A stretch of DNA of 64,000 nucleotides from Bacteroidota bacterium (GTDB lineage Bacteria > Bacteroidota > Bacteroidia > SXHM01): NCBI GenBank assembly GCA_947478465.1, contig CANJWH010000004.1, forward strand, positions 1 through 64,000. The letters are read 5' to 3'. Below, piece by piece: positions 16,633 through 26,632 of this stretch. The notes below the pieces were generated by a model that worked only from the letters and a program-made list of their open reading frames with translations, had not been told where the DNA came from and ran no database searches. Made by a program: the position numbers and the translations under genes. Within the stretch, counting starts at the first letter, position 1. Every line of letters starts with the position of its first letter.

Positions 16633-16640
16633 CAAAAGTA
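16633..16640 (-). promoter_or_regulatory. Candidate -7 box for the His-rich protein gene
   Basis: On the minus strand TACTTTTG fits TANNTTTG. It would give a transcript with almost no leader before the TTG at 16626. It lies 5 bases from the oppositely directed box at 16646-16653. Confidence 0.35.
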
Positions 16641-16645
16641 AGGAT

Positions 16646-16653
16646 TATCTTTG
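16646..16653 (+). promoter_or_regulatory. Candidate -7 box for the T9SS plug gene
   Basis: TATCTTTG matches TANNTTTG and lies 28 bases before the TTG start at 16682. The same octamer occurs before ubiE (44357-44364). Confidence 0.45.
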
Positions 16654-16681
16654 CTCCTCAATCTAAACAGAACTTCTTGAT

Positions 16682-17986
16682 TTGAAAACGTTCGTGCTTA
16701 TTCTTCTTTCCGTTTTTGCGCTGAGCATCTGCACTCTTGCCCAAGAAGAAGACGACTATTTCTCTGACAACACACTTCGCTACGAAAATTACATTTACAA
16801 AGAGAACATCAAGAGTGTTTTGCTTGAGAATAACAACGAGAAACTTTCTTATCCCTTTATTGCCTTGAATACCGATGAAGTTGTTCGCCTTGATTTTGAT
16901 GATCTTGACGGTGGCTATAAAAACTATACGTATGGTGTAGTTCAATGCAATGCAGACTGGACACCTTCTACTTTAAGTACAACACAATACATCACCGGAT
17001 TCTGGGAAAATCCTCTGAACTCTTATGCGTATTCGCTCAACACTATTCAAACCTATACACATTATGCCTGTGTTATTCCAAATGAAAATACCAAAATCAC
17101 TAAGTCAGGAAATTACATATTAATGGTTTATGAGGATTTTGATAAGGAAAATATTGTGTTGACAAGACGATTTGTAGTTTATGAAAACCTGGTTGCCATT
17201 GATGCGCATGTGAAAAAAGCAACCATTTTAAGCGACAGCAGGTATCGTCATGAAATTGACTTTTCGATAAACACAAAAGGCTTTAAAATTGATAATGCAT
17301 TTACTGAAGTGAAGATTGCAATAATTCAGAACGGCAGATGGGGTAATATCTGCAGTGGTTTGCAGCCTTTGTTTGTTCAAGATAATTTGTTGATATATGA
17401 TTATGAAGACAAGAACACTTTTATGGCAGGAAATGAATTTCGCCATTTTGACTTCCGCAGCATACGTTTTCTGAGCGATAGAATTCAGAATTTAGAAACA
17501 GAATATAATGGATATAATGTTTATTTGTTCCCTGATGAAAGACGCAGTTCTTTACGATATCAAAGCATGGCAGATATTAACGGACAATATTATATCAGTA
17601 TGCAGGAGGCTAATGATGATGATGTTGAACCTGATTATGCACACATTTATTTTAGGCTGAGAAGCGATAAAATTTCTCAGCCAGGTTCGCTGTATGTTTT
17701 TGGTGCTTTAACTGACTGGCAATGCAAGCCTGAATTTAAAATGACTTTTAATGCAGAAGAAAAACAGTATGAAACCAATGCATTGTTAAAACAAGGTTGG
17801 TATGATTACGAATATGTTTACCTCCCTCAAAATGACAGCCTCGCAATTGCTGACGAAAGTATTATAGAAGGCACACACGCAATGGCAGGACAGAATTATA
17901 CACTGTTCATTTACCACCGTGAAGCAGGACAATATTACGACCGTGTTATTGCAGCAAAATCTCTTAATTCGCTGAGAGATTTTTGA
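16682..17986 (+). CDS. Type IX secretion system plug protein (DUF5103)
   Basis: Periplasmic or surface-exported protein of 434 residues with a signal peptide (LSICTLAQ-E). It has the DUF5103 architecture: a first beta domain (about 30-150, YPFIALNTDEVVRLDFDDLD, YGVVQCNADWTPSTLS), a middle region, and a C-terminal CBM48/E-set-like domain (GSLYVFGALTDWQCKPEFKM). In Flavobacterium johnsoniae a DUF5103 protein closes the SprA translocon channel, hence T9SS plug. The start is TTG at 16682: it directly precedes the signal peptide and follows a TATCTTTG box. It is divergent from the His-rich protein gene. Confidence 0.9.
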   Translation: MKTFVLILLSVFALSICTLAQEEDDYFSDNTLRYENYIYKENIKSVLLENNNEKLSYPFIALNTDEVVRLDFDDLDGGYKNYTYGVVQCNADWTPSTLSTTQYITGFWENPLNSYAYSLNTIQTYTHYACVIPNENTKITKSGNYILMVYEDFDKENIVLTRRFVVYENLVAIDAHVKKATILSDSRYRHEIDFSINTKGFKIDNAFTEVKIAIIQNGRWGNICSGLQPLFVQDNLLIYDYEDKNTFMAGNEFRHFDFRSIRFLSDRIQNLETEYNGYNVYLFPDERRSSLRYQSMADINGQYYISMQEANDDDVEPDYAHIYFRLRSDKISQPGSLYVFGALTDWQCKPEFKMTFNAEEKQYETNALLKQGWYDYEYVYLPQNDSLAIADESIIEGTHAMAGQNYTLFIYHREAGQYYDRVIAAKSLNSLRDF

Positions 17987-18098
17987 ATTTAATTGAACGC
18001 ATCCTCAATGGAAACTTAATTTTTTGAATAAAATTGTTTAACAATTTTAACGTTCATATAATTGAATCGCTATACTTGCATCGTTCAAAAAATATAAA

Positions 18099-18485
18099 AT
18101 GGTTAATCAGATTACAGACGGAGTGAGGATAACAGTTGAAACAGGTTATGAAGACCGTTATTCAGATGTGGACAACGCTAACTTTGTTTTTACTTATCGC
18201 ATCACTATTGAAAATACGAATGATTTTCCTGTTCAGCTTTTAAGCCGCCATTGGGATATTTTTGATTCTAACGGAGAACTTACTACAGTTGATGGTGAAG
18301 GGGTTGTGGGTAAGCAACCAACTCTGCATCCTGGTGAATATTACAACTATGAATCGGCTTGCAACCTTAAAACAACTATGGGTAGGATGAGTGGTCATTA
18401 CAACATGATCCGCATTCCTGATAATAAAAAACTACGCGTTGAGATACCTGAGTTTGAATTGGCAGTGCCATTCATGCTAAATTGA
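18099..18485 (+). CDS. apaG: ApaG-family protein
   Basis: A single FN3-like beta domain of 128 residues. Family motifs: FVFTYRITIENTNDFPVQLL, RHWDIFDSNG, and the GEGVVGKQPTLHPGEYYNYES segment that carries the pyrophosphate-binding G-x-G-x-x-G. ApaG is linked to Co2+/Mg2+ resistance and to Ap4A levels in enterobacteria; its reaction is unknown. The next gene starts 10 bases downstream, so both are probably co-transcribed. Confidence 0.95.
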   Translation: MVNQITDGVRITVETGYEDRYSDVDNANFVFTYRITIENTNDFPVQLLSRHWDIFDSNGELTTVDGEGVVGKQPTLHPGEYYNYESACNLKTTMGRMSGHYNMIRIPDNKKLRVEIPEFELAVPFMLN

Positions 18486-18495
18486 TTTGTCGCCC

Positions 18496-19635
18496 ATGAA
18501 CTTTAGCTTCTGGGAAAACGAAACATTCTTTAATAACATTGATGTCTGTATCATAGGTAGCGGCATCGTAGGTCTTTCTGCAGCATATTACCTGAAGAAT
18601 AATAATCCGAAACTTAAAGTTGTAATCCTTGAAAGAGGAATGCTGCCAAGTGGGGCAAGTACTAAGAATGCAGGTTTTGCGTGTTTCGGAAGTCCATCAG
18701 AATTATTGGATGATTTGAAAATTAATTCCGAAGAAAAAGTTTTTTCATTGCTTAGTAAACGTTTTCAGGGATTAAAGTTACTGCGCGAAAATATTGGCGA
18801 CTCAAATATCGGTTTTATACAAACAGGTGGCTTTGAGATTTTCGGAAAAGAAGACGATGTTCTTTACGAAGAGTGTGTAGAAAAATTGGATTATTTGAAC
18901 GAGCAGATTTTTAAAATAACAGGAATAAAAAACTGTTTTCGCAATGCAGATGAAAAGATTGATTCATTTGGCTTCGGAAACGTTGAGCATATTATTGAAA
19001 GTATAGCGGAAGGGCAAGTAAATACGGGTGAAATGATGGCTGCGCTCCTTAGAAAAGTTCAATCCTTAGGTGTAATTATTTTGAATGGAATTGACGTCCG
19101 AGATATTAAAGCAACTACAAGCGAAGTTGTATTAAGTTGCAATAATAATCTTGAGTTGAAGTCGAAAAAATTACTTGCAGCTACTAATGGTTTTGCTAAA
19201 CAGCTGATGCCTGAATTAGATGTAAAACCGGCTCGTGCACAAGTATTAATTACCGAACCTATAATTGATTTAAAACTGAAAGGAGTTTTTCATTACGATA
19301 AAGGTTATTACTACTTCAGAAATGTAGGAAACCGAATATTGTTTGGTGGCGGGCGAAACCTTGATTTTAACAAGGAAGAAACAACTGCATTTGGTTTAAC
19401 AGAAAAAGTGCAGCAACGATTGGAGGAAATCTTACGCACTATTATTATTCCTGGAACACCATTTAAAATTGAACAACGCTGGAGCGGAATTATGGGGGTA
19501 GGAGCAGAGAAGTCCACAATACTTAAACAGGTTTCTTCCAATATCTATTGCGCTGTGCGTATGGGGGGTATGGGTGTTGCGCTTGGAACTCTTAGCGGAA
19601 AAAAAGCTTCAGAAATGATTGTTATGAAAACTTAA
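18496..19635 (+). CDS. FAD-dependent oxidoreductase (DAO family)
   Basis: Flavoprotein of 379 residues. The N-terminal dinucleotide-binding motif is CIIGSGIVGLSAAYYL, followed by SGASTKNAGFACFGSPSELL, the FAD-contacting segment of glycine/D-amino-acid oxidase-like enzymes. The C-terminal RMGGMGVALGTLSGK closes the FAD site. The substrate is not evident; amine or amino-acid oxidation is the family's usual chemistry. The start is set at ATG 18496; the frame opens at TTG 18487, but the ATG is more likely. Its stop codon lies inside a long palindromic terminator. Confidence 0.88.
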   Translation: MNFSFWENETFFNNIDVCIIGSGIVGLSAAYYLKNNNPKLKVVILERGMLPSGASTKNAGFACFGSPSELLDDLKINSEEKVFSLLSKRFQGLKLLRENIGDSNIGFIQTGGFEIFGKEDDVLYEECVEKLDYLNEQIFKITGIKNCFRNADEKIDSFGFGNVEHIIESIAEGQVNTGEMMAALLRKVQSLGVIILNGIDVRDIKATTSEVVLSCNNNLELKSKKLLAATNGFAKQLMPELDVKPARAQVLITEPIIDLKLKGVFHYDKGYYYFRNVGNRILFGGGRNLDFNKEETTAFGLTEKVQQRLEEILRTIIIPGTPFKIEQRWSGIMGVGAEKSTILKQVSSNIYCAVRMGGMGVALGTLSGKKASEMIVMKT

Positions 19636-19684
19636 TAGAAATAAAAAAGGTTTGCGAATTCGCAAACCTTTTTTATTTCTATTA
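19633..19684. terminator. 52-bp perfect palindrome, bidirectional terminator
   Basis: Perfect dyad centred between 19658 and 19659. The core GGTTTGCGAATTCGCAAACC is flanked by A6/T6 runs and further paired bases out to TAATAG/CTATTA. It sits between two convergent genes and gives a GC-bearing stem followed by a T-run in both directions. The first TAA is the stop codon of the FAD oxidoreductase. Confidence 0.92.
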
Positions 19685-19695
19685 GTACTCTCTTT

Positions 19696-20928
19696 TTATC
19701 TTACAATAACGTTTGCTGTAAAACGTTGTGTAGAATTTGATATAGCGATTGAATAAATACCTGAAGTAAGGTCTGTGCAGTCAATACTTACTTTATCAGA
19801 ATTTGTTGAAAAAGTTTTAACTGTTTTGCCAATAACATCTGTTACTGTTCCTGTGAAATTTTCTTTAGCAGTATTAGCAAATGTCAGTGTAAATATACCA
19901 TTTGAAGGGTTTGGATAAATGGTTACTTCTTTTACCGTTTGCGTTTCGTTAACAGAAAGTGCTGCATTTCCGCAAACCAAATCCGCAACAAAAACCTGAA
20001 CAAAAGCCATAGCTTCGTCATACATTGCTGGAGAACCTTGCAGATAAGCAACGTGTCCCGTTCCCGGATAAGTTTTTTGAGCATTTGGTATTCCCAGATT
20101 ATCAGTTCTTACCATAATGTCCCTTGTTCCGCTTGCAGTAAGTCCTGTAGGAAATCCACCAACGTTAATTGGTCCGGTTCCATAAGGAACAGTTTGGTCT
20201 CCTACATCATGAACACCAACAATCGGAGCTTCACCTGCATTAATCCACGAAGTATCTCCGATAGTTCCGCTGAAATCAATTACACCTGCAACTTCAGAAG
20301 AAAAACCTGGATTTCCGCTTAGGCCTTCAACACCTCCCATTCCTGCAGTATCGCTAAGAAGGTAATCAGGTATTTCGCTGTTGTCGCGAAGATAAGCTGT
20401 TTGAATTGCGCATATAGCTCCGGCAGAAACACCGCCAACTATAATGTAGTTTGTATCAATTTTAAATGTGTTACTTGTTTGTGCATCTTGATAAAAATAT
20501 CTTACAGCGGCTTTCATATCATGCATTCCACGCACTACAGCTTGTGTAGTTGTTACTTCACTTGGAAGGAAAAAACCAACACGGTAATCGGTTGCTGCCA
20601 CTACATAGCCCATTTTAACAAAGTCAACACAAAGTCCGTAAATGTCTTGTCTCTGTCCGGTAACAAAACTTCCACCGAATGTGAACACAATCAGCGGACG
20701 CTTGATACTTTGGTCGCCAACGGGTTCAAATACGCACATTTTAAGTTCTTGTGTTTGTCCGTTACCTACAGCAGGTCCTGAACCGAATAGTATGTTTTCT
20801 GTACTGTCCCAATCTGCGAAATAAGTAGGATTGTAAAATCTGCCATCACTGCAATCCATTTGCGCAAATACAGGCAGTGCAACTAAAGCAAAGAGTGATG
20901 CACTAATTAATGAGTAAATTTTTTTCAT
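19696..20928 (-). CDS. T9SS-secreted alpha/beta-hydrolase (carboxylesterase-like)
   Basis: Exported protein of 410 residues: signal peptide (to about residue 22), alpha/beta-hydrolase domain (about 60-315) and T9SS type A sorting domain (about 335-410, IYPNPSNGIFTLTF ... GIYSIAIS). The oxyanion loop is TFGGSFVTG, the nucleophile Ser168 lies in GGVSAGA, and the likely catalytic His is in YPGTGHVAYL. The fold is that of carboxylesterase or acetyl-xylan-esterase type enzymes. Secretion by T9SS and surface attachment or release are inferred from the sorting domain. Confidence 0.9.
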   Translation of the reverse strand: MKKIYSLISASLFALVALPVFAQMDCSDGRFYNPTYFADWDSTENILFGSGPAVGNGQTQELKMCVFEPVGDQSIKRPLIVFTFGGSFVTGQRQDIYGLCVDFVKMGYVVAATDYRVGFFLPSEVTTTQAVVRGMHDMKAAVRYFYQDAQTSNTFKIDTNYIIVGGVSAGAICAIQTAYLRDNSEIPDYLLSDTAGMGGVEGLSGNPGFSSEVAGVIDFSGTIGDTSWINAGEAPIVGVHDVGDQTVPYGTGPINVGGFPTGLTASGTRDIMVRTDNLGIPNAQKTYPGTGHVAYLQGSPAMYDEAMAFVQVFVADLVCGNAALSVNETQTVKEVTIYPNPSNGIFTLTFANTAKENFTGTVTDVIGKTVKTFSTNSDKVSIDCTDLTSGIYSIAISNSTQRFTANVIVR

Positions 20929-21029
20929 TGTATTGTTATTGATTAATTAAGGTATTGTTATTTTTTGAGCCGCGTAAAGTTATATTTTTTTAAACACCAA
21001 ACAGGTTATTGTTCGGTCAGTTGAAATCC

Positions 21030-23894
21030 TTATGCAGTCAATTCCTCTTTCAAAAACTCAGCAGTAAAACTGTTTTTTGCTTTTGCTACCTGCTCAGGAG
21101 TTCCTTCGCAAAGAATTCTCCCGCCTCGTTCACCGCCTTCAGGACCGAGGTCAATAATGTGGTCTGCAACTTTAATAATATCAAGGTTATGTTCTATTAC
21201 AACAACAGTATTCCCTTTTTCTACTAATGAATTTAATGCTTGCAGCAATACACGAATATCTTCAAAGTGTAAGCCGGTAGTTGGTTCGTCAAGAATATAA
21301 AAGGTGTTTCCGGTGTCGCGTTTGCTTAGTTCTGTAGCTAGTTTTATGCGTTGAGCTTCTCCACCTGAAAGAGTTACACTGCTTTGTCCTAAAGTGATAT
21401 AACCAAGTCCCACATTTTGCATAGTTTTTATTTTACCAACGATGGAAGGTATGCTTTCAAAAAACTCAACTGCAGTGTCGATATCCATATTAAGAACATC
21501 GTAAATGCTCTTGCCTTTGTATCGGACTTCCAGTGTTTCGCGGTTATATTTTTTTCCGTTGCAGGTTTCACAGTGTACAAATACATCGGGTAGGAAATTC
21601 ATTTCAATTGTTCTGACACCACCACCCATGCACGTTTCGCATCTTCCACCTGAAACGTTGAATGAAAAACGGCCCGGTTTATAGCCTCTGATTTGTGCTT
21701 CAGGTAGTTGTGCAAATAAGTTGCGTATATCACTGAAAACACCCGTGTAAGTTGCAGGATTGCTGCGTGGTGTTCTTCCAATCGGGCTCTGGTCAATTGC
21801 AATTACTTTGTCTATATTTTTTATTCCATCAACACTTTTGTGTTCAAGTGGACGAAGTGTACTGCGATAAAAATAATTGCTTAAAACAGGAAATACAGTT
21901 TCATTAATAAGTGAAGATTTTCCGCTTCCGGAAACACCAGTAATACATATGAATTTGCCTAAAGGAAATTCCACAGTAACATTTTTTAAATTGTTTCCTG
22001 ATGCCCCCTTGATTGTTAGTGTTTTTCCGTTTCCTTTTCTGCGTTTGGCTGGAACATCAATTTGCCTTTTTCCCGTGATGTAATCGATAGTTGAACTGAT
22101 GGTATTAGCTGGAATTTTAAAACTGTTTTTTGATTTTAAAAAATTCCCTTCTCCAATTATTCGTCCACCGTGAATTCCTGCACCAGGACCAATATCTATA
22201 ACATGGTCGGCAGCAAGTATCATGTCTTTGTCGTGTTCTACAACAATTACAGAGTTTCCGCTGTCGCGCAGATTCTTTAATGCCGTAATCAGTTTGCGAT
22301 TATCACGCTGATGCAATCCAATACTTGGCTCATCCAGAATATAAAGAACACCAACTAAGGCAGATCCAATCTGTGTTGCCAGTCGAATGCGTTGTGCCTC
22401 GCCACCTGAAAGACTGCGGGTGCTGCGGTCAAGTGTAAGATAATCCAAGCCCACACCCAATAGAAACTCAATACGTGTTCTTATTTCCTTTAAAACTTCT
22501 GTAGCAATAACAAGTTGTTTCTTGCTTAATTTTTTATCAACTGTAATGAACCAATCGCTTAGCGTTTGAATGTCCATACAAGCCAGTTCGTATATATTTT
22601 TTTCTGCTATTCGGAAGTAAAGAGACTCTTGTTTGAGTCTGCTGCCTAGACATTTAGGACATGGTTTTTTTTCGAGAAAACTGGTAATCCAGTTTTCTAA
22701 TGACTTTGATTTCTGTTCGTCATTATTTTGCCGTGCTATAAAATTTACAATCCCTTCAAACGAAAGAGAATATCCTGTTGCGCTGCTGCCGTATGCACTT
22801 TCACGCACTTTGAAAACTTCATTGCTGCCATATAGAATAACATTAATTGCATCATCAGAAATATCTGAAACAGGGTCGGTTAATTTGAAATCATATTTCT
22901 CGCCAATAGCTTCAATCTGTCTGAAAATCCAATTGTCTTTGTATTCGCCAAGCGGAATGAGCGCGCCTTTTTTTATGCTCAGTTTTTTGTCGGGAATAAT
23001 TTTGTTTGCATCAATTTCACTTACTGTTCCCAGCCCATTGCAGCGAGGGCAAGCACCATAAGGTGAGTTGAATGAAAACATATTTGGAGCAGGATCATCA
23101 TATGCAATACCAGAAGTAGGACACATCAAATTTCGGCTAAAAAAACGAATAGCTGATGTGTCGCTATCCATAACCATCAGAGAGCCTTTGCCATGTTTCA
23201 TTGCGGTTTGCATGCTTTGAGATAAGCGCTGTTTAGCTGTTTCATTTGCCTCAATTCTGTCAACTACAATTTCAATATCGTGTGTTTTGTACCGGTCAAT
23301 TTTTATTTTGCTATTAAGTTCCAGAATTTCACCATCAACGCGCACTTTGGTAAATCCTTGTTTCAATAATTGTTCAAACAATTCGCGGTAGTGCCCTTTT
23401 CTTCCTTTAACTATAGGGGCGAGAAGTGCTATTTTTTTTTTGTTGAAATTTTTAAGAATCAGGGTTAGTATCTCTTCATCAGTGTATTTCACCATGCGTT
23501 CATTGGTGACATATGAATAGGCATCAGCAGCCCGTGCAAAGAGCAAACGCATGAAATCATAAATCTCAGTAATTGTTCCAACCGTTGAGCGGGGATTTTT
23601 ATTAGTGGTTTTTTGTTCAATGGAAATTACCGGGCTTAGTCCGTTAATCTTATCCACATCAGGTCGTTCTAAAGAACCAAGAAACTGACGTGCATAAGCT
23701 GAAAAACTTTCAATGTATCTGCGTTGCCCTTCGGCATAAATTGTGTCAAACGCAAGCGATGATTTTCCGCTACCACTCAATCCTGTTATAACAACAAGCT
23801 TGTTGCGCGGAATAATTACATCAATATTTTTAAGGTTATGTTCCCGAGCTCCGTAAATTTCTATTTGCTCGTTGTCGGTTTCAATCTCCTGCAT
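21030..23894 (-). CDS. uvrA: Excinuclease ABC subunit A
   Basis: DNA-damage sensor of nucleotide excision repair; a dimer that loads UvrB. Both ABC modules are complete: Walker [11 protein letters not shown] near the N-terminus and [10 protein letters not shown] in the second half, signatures [11 protein letters not shown] and [11 protein letters not shown], and Walker [13 protein letters not shown] and [12 protein letters not shown]. The second zinc site has the CETCMGGG and CETCNG pairs. In the first zinc module the usual CPxCG pair reads CPTSG, with CPRCNGLG kept; this is probably a lineage trait. The length of 954 is standard. It is the fourth and last gene of the run starting at the Wzc-type kinase/rfbC group, 18 bases after a lytic transglycosylase. 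Confidence 0.97.
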   Translation of the reverse strand: MQEIETDNEQIEIYGAREHNLKNIDVIIPRNKLVVITGLSGSGKSSLAFDTIYAEGQRRYIESFSAYARQFLGSLERPDVDKINGLSPVISIEQKTTNKNPRSTVGTITEIYDFMRLLFARAADAYSYVTNERMVKYTDEEILTLILKNFNKKKIALLAPIVKGRKGHYRELFEQLLKQGFTKVRVDGEILELNSKIKIDRYKTHDIEIVVDRIEANETAKQRLSQSMQTAMKHGKGSLMVMDSDTSAIRFFSRNLMCPTSGIAYDDPAPNMFSFNSPYGACPRCNGLGTVSEIDANKIIPDKKLSIKKGALIPLGEYKDNWIFRQIEAIGEKYDFKLTDPVSDISDDAINVILYGSNEVFKVRESAYGSSATGYSLSFEGIVNFIARQNNDEQKSKSLENWITSFLEKKPCPKCLGSRLKQESLYFRIAEKNIYELACMDIQTLSDWFITVDKKLSKKQLVIATEVLKEIRTRIEFLLGVGLDYLTLDRSTRSLSGGEAQRIRLATQIGSALVGVLYILDEPSIGLHQRDNRKLITALKNLRDSGNSVIVVEHDKDMILAADHVIDIGPGAGIHGGRIIGEGNFLKSKNSFKIPANTISSTIDYITGKRQIDVPAKRRKGNGKTLTIKGASGNNLKNVTVEFPLGKFICITGVSGSGKSSLINETVFPVLSNYFYRSTLRPLEHKSVDGIKNIDKVIAIDQSPIGRTPRSNPATYTGVFSDIRNLFAQLPEAQIRGYKPGRFSFNVSGGRCETCMGGGVRTIEMNFLPDVFVHCETCNGKKYNRETLEVRYKGKSIYDVLNMDIDTAVEFFESIPSIVGKIKTMQNVGLGYITLGQSSVTLSGGEAQRIKLATELSKRDTGNTFYILDEPTTGLHFEDIRVLLQALNSLVEKGNTVVVIEHNLDIIKVADHIIDLGPEGGERGGRILCEGTPEQVAKAKNSFTAEFLKEELTA

Positions 23895-23912
23895 AATTAT
23901 AGGAATGAAATA

Positions 23913-24968
23913 TTACCTACTCTCAATCTTTGAAATAGTGTCTGAAAGTAAATCAATAGTATAAACCGAATCAATTGCTCTTCCTTCATCGCTGTCCAGC
24001 AATTTTTCAAAATCCGTATAACCTTCAACGGGAAGTTTAATTGTATATTTTTTTCGCTCTTTATTGGTTAGAAAACTCTGTCTAAGCCAAGGATTGAACA
24101 TTTTCAAAATTTTATAATTCACTTTGTTTGTGATTGCAAAATCGGTGAAGTCAACTACAGCAGTATCCAGTGTTATTTCATGTGTTTTAAAAGGTGGATA
24201 TAAATCTTTTTTACGCAGATAAAATCCATAATCCTGCGGATGTTCCATAATACATTTAGCAGCAAGTATGCGGAATAGATAACGCGAAGTTTCTTCGCCC
24301 AAAAGCAAATCGTAGTAGTTATTTACTTTCTGTTTTTCCAATTGGCGTTGCGCTCCGTTCATTCCCATATTGTAGCTGGCAGCAGCCATGGTCCAGTTGC
24401 CAAAAATGGAATATGCTTCGTGCAGATATTTACAAGCTGCTTCTGTTGATTTTTCTACATTATAGCGTTCGTCTATTTCCTTGTCAATTTGCAAACCATA
24501 TTTTTTTGCAGGCTCTTCCATCAGTTGCCAAAAACCTGTAGCTCCTGCAGGAGAAACAATATTCGTCAACCCGCTTTCAATCATTGCCAGATATTTAAAA
24601 TCATCAGGGATACCGTTCTTTTTCAATATAGGTTCAATTACCGGAAACCAGCGATGCGCACGTTTGTGAAAAAATGATGTATTGCTTTGCCAATAAGTAT
24701 TCACGGTCAATTCACGGTCAATGCGTTCGTGAAAATCAAAATCATGGAGTGGTACCGGCTCATTTGCAAAGCTTAGATTCTCAGGAATTTTAATACTGAA
24801 AATCTTGTAGTTATCTTGAAAATAACGATGGTAATTTTTATCATCTTCTTTTGATACTATAGAAAAGATAAATAACCTGGCTCCTGTAATAATCAGCAGC
24901 AGAACAACAAGCGTATAAAACCGCTTGCTGCGCAAAAAATCAGTGCAGCGGTTTAAAAATAAATTCAA
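23913..24968 (-). CDS. Membrane-anchored lytic transglycosylase (SLT family)
   Basis: Cleaves peptidoglycan glycan strands to 1,6-anhydro products. A short cytoplasmic tail and one N-terminal membrane helix (about 18-37) anchor a periplasmic domain. The catalytic Glu131 lies in YLAMIESGLTN, followed by SPAGATGFWQLMEEPAKKYG and the MAAASYNMG motif of family 1 transglycosylases. No LysM domain is present. The start overlaps the stop of the upstream glycosyltransferase by 4 bases (ATGA), so it is translated from the polysaccharide operon. Confidence 0.93.
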   Translation of the reverse strand: MNLFLNRCTDFLRSKRFYTLVVLLLIITGARLFIFSIVSKEDDKNYHRYFQDNYKIFSIKIPENLSFANEPVPLHDFDFHERIDRELTVNTYWQSNTSFFHKRAHRWFPVIEPILKKNGIPDDFKYLAMIESGLTNIVSPAGATGFWQLMEEPAKKYGLQIDKEIDERYNVEKSTEAACKYLHEAYSIFGNWTMAAASYNMGMNGAQRQLEKQKVNNYYDLLLGEETSRYLFRILAAKCIMEHPQDYGFYLRKKDLYPPFKTHEITLDTAVVDFTDFAITNKVNYKILKMFNPWLRQSFLTNKERKKYTIKLPVEGYTDFEKLLDSDEGRAIDSVYTIDLLSDTISKIESR

Positions 24969-26059
24969 TTCTGTTCTTTTTTGCGGTTTATTCTTGTAGT
25001 AGAGTAGAGTATTGTAAACAGTACAAGAAAGTAGGTAAGAAAAGTGAAAAAGTGCATATATCCCCAGTGAAGTATATACTTCTCAATAATGATAAGTAAC
25101 AACAACGAAAATAATGAAAGGTCGAAATAAATCCAGGCAACCTGGCTATCGCTGAATCCAAGATAAGATACGTGGTGAGTAGTATGATCTTTTCCACCCA
25201 CAAAAGGTGATTGACCTTTCAGAAGACGATTGATTACAACTGTTGTAGTATCAATTATGGGAATAATAAAAACCAATAATGGTATTATCAATTGTTTGGT
25301 CTGAATTTTCGGGTTTGTTGCAATATCTCCATTAACAGCATAAACATTCCAGAAGTAAATAATACCCATTGCAGCAAGAAAGACTCCAAGAAACTGGCTT
25401 CCTGTATCCCCCATATACATTTTTGAAGGATTCCAGTTGAAATACAAAAAACCAAGCAATGCTGACAATACTCCAATGAGAATGATAAAGTGAATGTTTG
25501 AATAATCACTATTGGTAATCAACATAAAAATTGCAGAAAGTACAACAGAGATTGAAACACTAGTTGTAATACCATCCATGTTGTCAAGCATATTAATTGA
25601 GTTCATTAGCCCAATCACCCAAAATGCAGTAAGAATATAATTTACCCAATCCCACGGAAAAAAATTAATATACGTTCCTGTTACTATAAGAATAACGGAA
25701 CAGGTGACCTGAGCAAAAAATTTAAGAAATGGTTTGGTGTTGTAGGCATCATCGGCTAGTCCTACTATAAAGCCAAGCGTGCAGGCTGTAAGTACACCAA
25801 TTAATTGTAAATCAAGAAAGGTATTTGATTGAAAAAATATTGCATGAGAAGCAACTGAAATTAAAAAGATTATGTAGAAAGATATTCCTCCAAAAGCAGG
25901 CTTAGTTGTTGAATTCCAGCGAATCTCACGACTTTCATTGCTTCTTATTCCTAGCGTCCTTGAAAATTTCAGGAACAATCCGTTAATTAGAAACGAAAAC
26001 AGGAAGGTTGTGATGAAAAAACCTATATAAACTATTAAGTAGTATGTTCCCTTTTCCAA
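24965..26059 (-). CDS. MraY/WecA-family glycosyl-1-phosphate transferase
   Basis: Integral membrane enzyme of 364 residues with about 11 helices. It transfers a sugar-1-phosphate from a UDP-sugar to undecaprenyl phosphate to start polysaccharide synthesis. The catalytic aspartates are in VGLADDAYNTKPFLKF and NMLDNMDGITTS, and the metal/uridine motif is KMYMGDTGSQFLG. It is WecA/RgpG-like rather than MraY, because the cluster is a surface-polysaccharide one. It lies 30 bases after rfbC and overlaps the transglycosylase gene by 4 bases. Confidence 0.9.
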   Translation of the reverse strand: MEKGTYYLIVYIGFFITTFLFSFLINGLFLKFSRTLGIRSNESREIRWNSTTKPAFGGISFYIIFLISVASHAIFFQSNTFLDLQLIGVLTACTLGFIVGLADDAYNTKPFLKFFAQVTCSVILIVTGTYINFFPWDWVNYILTAFWVIGLMNSINMLDNMDGITTSVSISVVLSAIFMLITNSDYSNIHFIILIGVLSALLGFLYFNWNPSKMYMGDTGSQFLGVFLAAMGIIYFWNVYAVNGDIATNPKIQTKQLIIPLLVFIIPIIDTTTVVINRLLKGQSPFVGGKDHTTHHVSYLGFSDSQVAWIYFDLSLFSLLLLIIIEKYILHWGYMHFFTFLTYFLVLFTILYSTTRINRKKEQN

Positions 26060-26089
26060 GCCTGTAAAATTTGAGGCTGCAAAAGTAAG

Positions 26090-26632
26090 CTAAAATTTTG
26101 AATGAAATCCCCTAAACATTTGGGCATTTCTGTCTTTTTCAGATAGTTTTGGATTTGTAATCCCCCAGTTGATATTCAAATCTTGGTCGTTCCAAAGGAT
26201 TGAATCTTCTGCAGATTTGTTGTATAGTCCTGTGCATTTGTAAGAAAAAACGGTATTGTCTTCTAATGTTACAAAACCATGCGCAAAACCTGGAGGTATC
26301 CATAAAATATGTTTATTCTTTTCTGATAGCTCTGCAGCATAGTATTTGCCATATGTAGTTGAATTCTTTCTAATGTCCACAGCAACATCCAAAACCGCAC
26401 CGCAAATAACACTTACAAGTTTTCCTTGAGCATAAGGAGGATTTTGGAAGTGAAGCCCACGTAATACATTCTTTTCAGATTTTGAAAGATTATCCTGAAC
26501 AAAGGTTTCTTTAATACCTAAATCATTAAATACTTGTTTGTTATAAGCTTCTAGAAAATATCCTCTATCGTCTTCAAATATTTTAGGTATGAGGTGTAAC
26601 AGACCCTCAATACCAGTTTCGCGAATTGTCAT
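26090..26632 (-). CDS. rfbC: dTDP-4-dehydrorhamnose 3,5-epimerase
   Basis: Cupin enzyme that converts dTDP-4-keto-6-deoxyglucose to dTDP-4-keto-L-rhamnose. The catalytic His61 lies in LRGLHFQNPP and Tyr131 in FSYKCTGLY. WIPPGFAHGF is the cupin metal-site-like motif typical of RmlC. The length of 180 is standard. RfbA, RfbB and RfbD are not in this window, so the dTDP-rhamnose pathway is completed elsewhere. Its start overlaps the stop of the Wzc-type kinase by 4 bases. Confidence 0.94.
   Translation of the reverse strand: MTIRETGIEGLLHLIPKIFEDDRGYFLEAYNKQVFNDLGIKETFVQDNLSKSEKNVLRGLHFQNPPYAQGKLVSVICGAVLDVAVDIRKNSTTYGKYYAAELSEKNKHILWIPPGFAHGFVTLEDNTVFSYKCTGLYNKSAEDSILWNDQDLNINWGITNPKLSEKDRNAQMFRGFHSKF

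Noticed and set aside
19939..20781. Plus-strand frames antisense to the secreted esterase gene
   Set aside because: Cys- and Ser-rich shadow frames; the minus-strand gene has a signal peptide, catalytic motifs and a sorting domain.
21030..23894. Loss of function of UvrA through a missing Cys in the first zinc module
   Set aside because: The CPTSG variant is probably normal for this phylum, and both ABC modules and the second zinc site are intact.
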